Below are positions 8,252-16,073 of a stretch of DNA of 20,534 bases, piece by piece; the stretch's first letter is position 1; each line of letters opens with the position of its first letter. The stretch lies in assembly GCA_001931905.2 (NCBI GenBank), contig MSJI02000277.1, forward strand, positions 1 to 20,534. Reading direction: 5' to 3'. The notes beneath the pieces were generated by a model. The model saw only the letters and a program-made list of their open reading frames with translations. It was not told the DNA's origin and did no database searches. This DNA comes from Cladosporium sp. IMV 00045 (Eukaryota; Ascomycota; Dothideomycetes; Cladosporiales; Cladosporiaceae). A program made the translations under genes and the position numbers.

Positions 8252-9964
8252 ATGGAAACCAGCGCGTCGACACCGGATCGGGAGGTGCCTGTCTTCGAAA
8301 AAAGTCGAGCAGGCCACGCAACAATACCAACGCGGACAAAGTCCAATCAGCAAACTAGGCCTGAGAGTGACTCGCAACCATGCTCCCAACCCAAACGCCG
8401 CAAGCTAGGAACGGACCGTCGTATCAAGATTGGTGCTTCTGTCGCTGATGAGATCAAACATATCTGCGAGCAAGAGGGCATAGCCTATGATCCTACCGCT
8501 CCGCTCCAGCTGGAGTTGGATTTCCCAGCGAAGCCTGTGACCAACGCGCCGCGCGCTAAGAAGTACTCTGATAAAGACTCGGGCCACATTGAGAATCTCA
8601 CGATCTCTCGCTTGCAGCATGAGCTTGCGAAATGCAAAGAGAAGATCGCACGTCTGACCGTGGATCTCGAGGAAGAACAAAAGTGGAACGCTCAGGTAGA
8701 GTTCCGGGTCAAACAGGACATGTTCTTGCAGATTATGCAAGAAAAAGAAAAGCGACTGACAGCTGAACAGAGTCAAGAGCGCGAGAGACGAACTCACCTC
8801 AAAACGATCGCTGACTTGAAGGAAAATCTCGAACATTCGCGAAATCTTGCTCGCCAGACGCACGAGAAATTGCTCCGCGCTATAAACGAGCAGACAGGCT
8901 TGCGCTTAGAGGCCGAGCATCTTCAGGCGCTCAGCGCGACAATGGAAGCTGACATGAACGAAATGCGCGACATCGAGAGTGAAGAAGCAGCCAAGCGCAG
9001 AAAAGAAGACCAAGGTTTGCCACCCGCATACGGGAATCTGGATGATGAGGACCGATTTCCACCGTACTCACGACACGAAGATGCCGGGACCCTAGAGGTA
9101 GCGCAAATCAAACGCAGAGCCCGTGAGATATTTAGCAAGGAGGTCCGCCGCATTCTGACGGTGGACCGCAAGGATATCTTTTTACATCTCACCAAGGCCC
9201 TTGCATTTGCGTGCCAGACATTCCAGGATTACCTTGATGCTGCACCCTCAGTCACAGTCACTCGATCGCATCAGGGAGCAAAAGATGAGAGCACTTCAGC
9301 TAAATCATCAGTACCCGCGTCTGGCAAGAAAATGCAGAAAACAATGCAGCCCTCTCCAGCTGGACCCATCCTCGCAGATAATCACCCCCAAGGGCCTGGA
9401 AATAAGGGCACCTTCTTGGTTCAACAACTCGCCGGCGCTCCCTATGTCGCAGACTGTATCGTCAGGCTCATCCACGAACTCACATGGCGCTTCGTCAGCG
9501 CATGCGACCACGGTCTGAGCCTACCACCACTACGCGAGGCAGCAAAACGCGAGCTAGCCACGAAACATAAGGCAATTGACAATGCGCTGACGTCGGCGCT
9601 GCATCTCACCTTCCGTGACTCGCGACCTCTGCCGAACCTGAAGTACTGCCTCACACAGACCATGGCGCTCCAAACCCACCTCGGCGACATACAACCTGGG
9701 TTCAATTACTCGTACTTCAGCAACGCCATCGCATGGTTGTCTGAGCAGATAGAATGCGAACGGGCGCTTGCAGCGAATGACCCCAGTGCCCCTAATACAC
9801 ACGAACGCGTTTATGCTCACGACAGTGACGACATAAGTGCCAGGGCGAGTAGTCGGTGGCGGTCCGATGGCGAATCTGAAGATGAGAGCGAAGATGATAA
9901 CGACGACAACGACGAAGAACATGACGACGATGATGATTATGACGTCGATGATTGGTCCATCTGA
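8252..9964 (+). CDS. Hypothetical coiled-coil protein with acidic C terminus, probably nuclear
   Basis: This is an intronless 570-residue protein I do not recognise. Residues 1-60 are Ser/Thr/Pro/Gln-rich and contain a basic cluster PKRRKLGTDRR (47-57) that looks like a nuclear localisation signal. A short conserved-looking block ASVADEIKHICEQEGIAYD follows (62-80). Residues about 115-250 are strongly heptad-like, rich in Glu, Lys, Arg, Leu and Gln, and probably form a long coiled coil. A helical region (about 275-335) includes REIFSKEVRRILTVDRKDIFLHLTKALAFAC. A low-complexity linker precedes a second helical domain (about 385-510) with cysteines and tryptophans. The last 35 residues are nearly all Asp/Glu/Asn. 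The layout suggests a scaffold or chromatin-associated protein, but that is inference only. Stop codon to stop codon, 287 bases separate it from the converging lipocalin. Confidence 0.75.
   Translation: METSASTPDREVPVFEKSRAGHATIPTRTKSNQQTRPESDSQPCSQPKRRKLGTDRRIKIGASVADEIKHICEQEGIAYDPTAPLQLELDFPAKPVTNAPRAKKYSDKDSGHIENLTISRLQHELAKCKEKIARLTVDLEEEQKWNAQVEFRVKQDMFLQIMQEKEKRLTAEQSQERERRTHLKTIADLKENLEHSRNLARQTHEKLLRAINEQTGLRLEAEHLQALSATMEADMNEMRDIESEEAAKRRKEDQGLPPAYGNLDDEDRFPPYSRHEDAGTLEVAQIKRRAREIFSKEVRRILTVDRKDIFLHLTKALAFACQTFQDYLDAAPSVTVTRSHQGAKDESTSAKSSVPASGKKMQKTMQPSPAGPILADNHPQGPGNKGTFLVQQLAGAPYVADCIVRLIHELTWRFVSACDHGLSLPPLREAAKRELATKHKAIDNALTSALHLTFRDSRPLPNLKYCLTQTMALQTHLGDIQPGFNYSYFSNAIAWLSEQIECERALAANDPSAPNTHERVYAHDSDDISARASSRWRSDGESEDESEDDNDDNDEEHDDDDDYDVDDWSI
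9890..9955 (+). repeat. GAC/GAT-rich coding trinucleotide tract
   Basis: This low-complexity tract consists mainly of GAC, GAT, GAA and AAC codons and encodes the Asp/Glu-rich tail of the coiled-coil protein. It is imperfect, so it is an ageing or selected microsatellite rather than a fresh expansion. Its length could vary between strains. Confidence 0.6.
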
Positions 9965-10251
9965 AGATGGATCTTCTGCAATGATCGAGACGACTGTACG
10001 AAAGCAATGACATGTTTAGCGAATGGAGTAACAGGACAGGTACAGGAAGGGACAATGGCAGCAGGTAGCTCGTGCTTACCTTGAAATCAACAAGCCTACT
10101 CGGCAAAATTCTACCGTTTTATTATTTCTTTCAAGTTTATTATTAGTTGTCAAAGTGAAATGCTAAGCTCTCGTATTTTCAGGCGACGCTGGATGCTCTC
10201 AGATTTGCCGTTCATGCAATCTTCATATCGTTGCGCGTTCGAGTCTCTCGT

Positions 10252-11020
10252 TCAAATGACACAGTCGGTCTGATCGTTCTTGATCACATCGCTGAGGCCT
10301 GATCCAAGGAGGCCAGCTCTGTTGATCCAGGCCTGAGGAAAGCAAAGTCAGTCTCGGCGCCAAACAATCCCATGTGGTTCCAAGCACTTACGTCAAGAAC
10401 AGAGTCCTCGACCTCACGCTCACGGCTGAGCACGAAGAGGGTAGTGAAGTTGTTCGACTGAACGATTGCGAAGTCGCCGGTGTAGTCTGGAATGCATTAG
10501 CTCTGAGAGATCCTTGTCCAGCGTCCTTCGTGAGACCCTCTTACCTTGCACAATGTAGTTGGGACCAGGGCAGTCCGGACCAGGCTGGCCGGGGAATTGG
10601 ACCTGGAAGACACCAGCAGCGCCGTAAGTCGGGTTCGCAGGAGCAGCAGTGCCCTGGATGTTGATCGGGCGGCCCTCGGCCTGGCAGGTGTTGTTCACGA
10701 AGACGGTGCCGTTGTCCTGTCATCATGCGTTAGCATCGGACCTCGTCATCTTTTGCTTCTCGAGATCTGGAAATGCTTACGTTCAGAGAGTACTCAGCCT
10801 GAATACACTTGCAGGCTGCGGTGAATGGAGCCACAGTGCCGGCGACTTGGTACCACTTTCCAAGGTAGGGCTCCAATTGGAATCCAATGTCGGCTTTGGG
10901 GTAGAAGCACTCACCGTCCCAGCTAGAGGGGACGGCGTTGATCTCTACTGCGGTCGTGTTGTTTGCTGCGGAGGCGACTGCGGCAAAGGCAAGGGATGCT
11001 GAGGCGGTGTTGAGACGCAT
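10252..11020 (-). CDS. Secreted lipocalin (ApoD/Blc-like), four exons
   Basis: The gene encodes a small extracellular or secretory-pathway lipocalin that would bind a hydrophobic ligand; the ligand is unknown. Exons are 11020-10781, 10716-10545, 10486-10392 and 10332-10252, for 195 residues. Introns of 64, 58 and 59 bases all have GTAAG donors and AG acceptors, and all phases fit. A signal peptide (about 1-18, cut after AVASA) precedes the mature protein. The lipocalin G-x-W signature lies in YLGKWYQVAGT (G54-K55-W56). Later blocks are AEYSLNDNGTVFVNNTC, GPDCPGPNYIVQDYTGDFAIV and LFVLSREREVEDSVLDAW, the last matching the closing strand and C-terminal helix of ApoD/Blc-type lipocalins. Several cysteines (38, 70, 72 and later ones, including the final CVI) suggest disulfides. 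NNT, NGT and NFT are potential N-glycosylation sites. Splicing is inferred from sequence only. Confidence 0.9.
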
Positions 11021-12380
11021 GGTGATGTTGCGGTCCTAATGAATAGGTGTGTTGATGTTTGAGGACCGAGTAGGGTTGTATCTTGGATGGAGTGTAAAAA
11101 ATTGGTTTAGAAAGCTTTTGGCTGAGTGGAAAAGACTACTTAACTACAGTGAGTGCGAGACCCAAGTTATTATACCTACTGCCTTCGCCAACCCTAAATC
11201 TTGCGATGGATAGCGTTTGTCATTCCCAAGTTGTGGACATCGAGGACCATCGAGGATTTTCTTGGATATCCATGACGAAAGCCGAGCGAGTCCTCTCGCT
11301 AAATGGAAAGTTTATAGCTGTTGTGAATGTCGATGTGGATCGCGAGAGAGTTGTATCGAAAGATGTGATGCTTGTGAGACTGCAGCATGTCTCTACAAAA
11401 TTTCGTTCTCATCACCCTGACAAAAATATAGTATGCAAAAACCTCAATCTCACCCGTCTCGGGACAATCCTCTATCAATTCCTGTATTTGATGGCATGAG
11501 CAAGACAACCGAGGCTCGACACCGCCAAGTTTTTGCTATGCACGTCACCGTCGCGACCCGGTGCTTCCGCTCACCAATACAGTGGATCTCGCCTATAAAC
11601 ATCACAATCGAGTCATGAAAGGCTGAGAGAACTCGCTTCATGACTGCTCGAACCTTTGCAGTCTGCAGTATATCATCATGTGGGAGTCCACGCGGCATAA
11701 GGCATCGAAGGTTAGGCCCGTGCCAAGGCTCGCGACTTCGGTTTCTCTTTGAGAGAGCATAGAACAGGGATCGATTCTCGACGAGCTGAGTCCAAGCCAT
11801 CTCACGCGATGTTCTTGCCCAAACATAATGAGCAAGTTCATGACTGGTGCAGAGTGCCTAGCTGAAGCGACACGATGCTCAGTGCATGGTCTCAAGCGAC
11901 AGCGATGAGTACATGTACAGGCCGACGAACAGACTGACCTGGAAAAGAGATATACGTGAGTTCATTGGCTAGCTATTAGAGAACAGTCTGATGCACTGCA
12001 GCCGTTTCGCTGAAGGCAGGATATGTTTTCGTGCGATGGGCTGCTATAGAATGCCATCGTACTCGTCACTCGACACTCTCAGTACACAAGATATGTAGAA
12101 GTATCAGGCGGATGAGTCCTTCAAGGACTTTGCGAGACTACAGTACAGAGCTGAAGAAGCGCCACATGTAGGCTGACAAAGCGCTAGTGATGCGCCTGCA
12201 TGGCCCTGGAAGTGGCACGGCATTAACCTCGAGCGTCAGCGTGGCCTCAGCCTGATATCTGGAGACTGTCAACTCGTGTTCGACATGATCATGTCATGGA
12301 CAACTCTCTCAGAGTGCAAACATATTGGTCTCAACGCTAGCCACAGCCAGATCAACAAAAGCTTTTGAGGCCGACGAATC
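11021..12380. other. Long intergenic stretch without a supportable gene
   Basis: This 1360-base region lies between the lipocalin start and the NLR start, so it contains both promoters. Open frames exist on both strands (for example 11149-11499 plus, from a GTG, and 11450-11800 minus), but their translations show no domain, bias or repeat I recognise. A short near-tandem ATCGAGGACC/ATCGAGGATT lies near 11239-11258. I found no terminal inverted repeats or transposase fragments. It is much longer than the other divergent gaps here (395-746 bases), so it may hold a non-coding RNA, a decayed gene or an upstream exon. Confidence 0.5.
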
Positions 12381-15300
12381 ATGGCAGAAGCATCTCGCCA
12401 TGGGAACCAATACGGGCCCATCTTCAACTTCGGCGGCCGTAGCCATCAGGGCAACAACTACAACTTTGGTCCATCGTCCGATGAGCAAACGCTACTTTCG
12501 ATCCTTGAGAGCCTCGAATACCCGGGAATGCACGAGCGTAGAGATACTCTGACCGAGGCCGAGAGCGGAACCTTCAGATGGGCGCTTGCGGCCAAAGAGG
12601 TGGAGTTCGTAACCCGCCGGATTGTATATGACGACGGAGAAACGCGTACTCACACTACCACCATCGACAAAAGCTTTACGAGTTGGCTACAAGGAGAAGA
12701 GGAAGAACTTTTCTGCTTCATGGGAAAACCTGGGTCGGGAAAGTCTACGCTCATGTATGTTTGAACACAGTCTCGAACACGTAACAATTCTGTCGTGGCT
12801 AATCTGAAAGCGACCGCAGGAAATTCCTAGCAACAACAGATTCAGAAATCGATCAAGCTCTAAAGAGATGGGCCAAAGGGAAGAAGACTTTTCGCGGCGA
12901 GCATTTCTTTTGGATGCTTGGATCACCCATGCAGAAGTCCCGTGAAAGCATGTTGAAAAGCCTTCTTCATTCCCTTCTACGCTCCGTGATGCGAAGCGAT
13001 GAGGGTGGAGGCCTTGGCCTGATCAAGTATGCGTCTGGGCCTAGATGGTCAACCAGCAATTGCCGTGCGTGGAACTGTGAAACCTTGCATCAGATGCTAG
13101 CCCGCCTCACGTCCTACTCGACAGCTAAGTTCTTCTTACTGGTTGATGCACTCGACGAATGTGAGCCGCAAGATCGTCCTGAGTGCATCGCAGGCGACAT
13201 TTTGACAATCTCGCAATTACCCAATGTCAAGGTCTGCATCAGCTGTCGACCATGGAACACGTTTGAATCTCGATTCTCGTCGGCTCAAATCATCCGCATG
13301 GATCAACTGACGTACTCCGATTTGGAACTGTACACCGAAACTCGATTGGTCGAAGCCGATCCAGGCAACGATATATGTGCTGGATTCCACAACAAGACGG
13401 TTGCAACCAAGAAATTCGTGAACGAAGTAGTCAAGGCGGCTGAAGGCGTCTTTCTCTGGAACGTTCTCGTACTGGGAGACCTTTGTAGTGCCATACGCAG
13501 TGGTTGCAATCTTCGTGAGCTGGAGGAAGTTCTTGCAAAGTTTCCTGCGGGTCTCGACGACTTTTTCCAAAAGCTCATAGTGGACCGCATTGCAAAAACT
13601 TCTCGAAACGACGTGAACACTGCCGCCACCCTCAAATTAGCTCTTGAGATTGCGAATTCCCTATCAAGAGACGAATACCGACTGAACCCATGCCCTGAAT
13701 CATTCCTCAACTTTTGGCTGTTGAGAGGCGGGCATCTCAGACTTGGTTTCTCATGGAAGGATCACAGTGGCCGCTGGTATTCCCCTGAGGACGTACAACG
13801 AATGGTAGCAGAAACAAGAAGCTTTCTCGAAGAATCTTGCAAAGACCTCTTGGTCCTGACTGACAGGCGTGACACTGGCGATGTCGCACGGCTGGAGTAT
13901 TCGGGGATGCGATGGGACGTTCGATTTCTTCACCGTACAGTAGCAGATTTTCTCCGCGAAAATCACACTGAGGCCTCCACCATTAAAGAACACTCACCAG
14001 CTCATTTCACACACAAGAATCTTCTCGGCGATCTGCGCAAGATACGATGTCTACATCTTCTCCACGAAATGCAAGCGGGTTGTGCAACCGCAGAACATAA
14101 CTTCACGCAAATTCTGGGACCACTATCCCTACGGACATGCACCCAGGACGACATTGATTTCATGTCTGTATGCGAAACTCGTATGACTCAGCGATTTGAA
14201 GAGGATTGTGGCTGTTTTGGGGCTCGTCACTTTCGCGGAAACATAGTGCGTGTTTGCGCAAGCACAGGATCAACCCGGTACGCGTTGGCGGTATTCATGT
14301 CATGGCCACACCTTGCAGTATGTCAAATGGACTATCTGAAGGATGTTGTCCTCGGATACTCGGAATCTGTCAACTCTACTTCGGGGTCAGCCGCATCTGA
14401 GTTTTTAGATCTCTGCTCACCTATTGGAAACACTATGACGACTTCATCGTACCGTGTCCCTGTTCAGCAAAATCGAGTCCAGCACAAACACGGACTTTTC
14501 AGCTACTTGATGCCATGTAAAGTCACAAACTCCAGCGTCAAGCTCGTTGATCATCTGCTAGCCTGTGGTCGCGATCCCAACGTCATACCTGGTGGTGTCG
14601 AGGTCAAATGCCAGAATAACACTTGGGAGAGATTTCTCACTGAAGCTTGTCAAAAGGTTAAACGTTGCGAACGAGAAGGAAATACACCGGAGCGACCTGG
14701 AAAACTCAACGAGAAGCTGCAAGACTACAAGCATAGGGTCCGCGATCTGATTGCTCTCTTCCTGTGGCACGGCGCGAATCCCAAATGCACGCCGTGCATT
14801 GCAGAACATTGCAGCAGCAAGGAGCCTTGCAAGCGAACATCACTCCAGGCTATCTCGCCATACATTGTACCTCACGAGGAGATCGCTATGATAGACAAGA
14901 TGCAAGTCATACGCTCGAAGAACTTTGATCCTCACCTCTCGCAACGCAGCCAGAGATTGAGAGCCATTAGATCATGGGTTCAGTCAGAGCGAAGCTTCGT
15001 GGCGCATGCTGGACGAGGCAACGATCGCGACCAGTCACGGATCGAAGACGCATGGCTGGAACAGCAGTGTCAATTTCTTGGTGGTTTGACGGGATACTTT
15101 GAAAAGCGACCTTGCGACAAGTGCTTGAAAACAGAATACGCCTGTCGCATTATATGGTGCGCTGATTGCAACAGTCGCTACTTCTTGTGTGCGAAATGCT
15201 CGGACGAAGTCAGACCAGAAATCTCGAATGACAGGGTCTTAATGGGAAATATCATCCACGAGAAGATACCACTTGTTAAAGGCCATACTTCTATAGCATT

Positions 15301-15415
15301 TGGCTATTATCTCATTGATACCAAAGTCCAATTATGCGGGGTAGAAGAGTCCATTTCCGTCCTCAAGGGATGGTATGCGAAGAACAGCGTCGAGCCGGAT
15401 TCCGGAGTTGACTAG
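12381..15415 (+). CDS. NACHT-type STAND NTPase (fungal NLR-like) with ZZ-like C terminus, two exons
   Basis: This is a 989-residue NOD-like-receptor-type protein. Exon 1 (12381-12754) and exon 2 (12820-15415) flank an intron at 12755-12819 (GTATGT donor, GCTAAT branch, CGCAG acceptor). The intron interrupts the gene three codons after the P-loop. The N-terminal 30 residues are a Gly/Asn/Phe/Tyr imperfect repeat. Next is the adaptor block SILESLEYPGMHERRDTLTE common before fungal NACHT domains, then Walker A GKPGSGKST (115-123) and Walker B FFLLVDALDE (about 229-238). VCISCRPWNTFE resembles the sensor-1 Arg region. The winged-helix/DUF7791-like part has VFLWNVLVLGDL and RFLHRTVADFLRE. Two weak ankyrin-like units, VDHLLACGRDPNV and IALFLWHGANPKC, follow. 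The tail carries a cysteine cluster (890-918). Such proteins sense non-self or stress and trigger responses such as heterokaryon incompatibility. The ligand and effector here are unknown. Confidence 0.9.
15113..15286 (+). other. ZZ-type zinc-finger-like region within the NLR C terminus
   Basis: Residues 890-947 of the NLR have C-x2-C at 890/893, C900, C-x2-C at 905/908, an RYFLC segment with C-x2-C at 915/918, and histidines at 938 and 947. The order CDKC, WCADC, YFLCAKC matches the ZZ zinc-finger pattern, with wider spacing before the histidines than in standard ZZ domains. It probably binds two zinc ions and could be a ligand-recognition or ubiquitin-pathway module. The assignment rests on cysteine spacing only. 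Confidence 0.6.
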
Positions 15416-16073
15416 CATCACTGTCAGTCTTACCACTCGTTTACAGTTCTCTCAAGGGTTGTATGCTAACTTTCGTAGATGCACGCCCAGTCCCATCAAT
15501 GCCACCGCACGATCATCGCTCCTGCCTACTTCAAATCAACTCAGCACCGGCATACTTCTTTCTTGCTGATAATCTTTCTATTGTAGCCACCAGAGAAATG
15601 ACCTAGTAACACTGAGCGCCCTTTCGAACCATCTTCTCAAGGGAGAGAACCATCAGATCAAAAAACAAAACGTCTCAGCGGTAGTCCTATCGTCATGCTG
15701 TACCAAGGCAGCCGATACGTGCCACTGTGCCATGGAGAATCACAAGCTCTGCTCTCGTCATCTCTGTGGCACCTCAAGCTTGCACATTCTACCGTGATTT
15801 GCCCACAATGCGATCAGACAGCATGAACTCGCAGCAGACGAGCAATCACCAAACCTATCCAGTGCTTGGACACAACGAGCTGGACAGCCTTGCAAGTACG
15901 ACCACCGCCGAAAAATTCAAATAAACCAAGAAGAACCAAGTACGTATACTGAAATTTATGAATTTTGGATATACATTCCAATACCCACCACTCCATCCCA
16001 ACGCCAAACCCCAACCGTCCCAAAATTACCCTACTAACCCCCCAATGACCCGGTACCCCCAAGAACATTCAAA
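15416..16073. other. Convergent intergenic region between NLR and TAG1-like gene
   Basis: These 658 bases lie between two stop codons and hold two 3' ends. Close behind the NLR stop is an intron-like signature: GTCAGT at 15423, GCTAAC at 15465-15470 and CGTAG ending at 15478. The rest shows no recognisable gene; the short frames (15727-15924 plus, 16068-15814 minus) have no supported product. Confidence 0.5.

Noticed and set aside
11149..11800. Open frames on both strands in the lipocalin-NLR gap
   Set aside because: They are short and without recognisable motifs, and the 11149 frame starts at GTG. Nothing supports translation.
11021..15600. A HET-s-like or other effector gene next to the NLR, as in known two-gene amyloid systems
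   Set aside because: I looked for a HeLo-like or lipase-like frame and for a second copy of the G/N/Y/F repeat on either side and found neither in this window.
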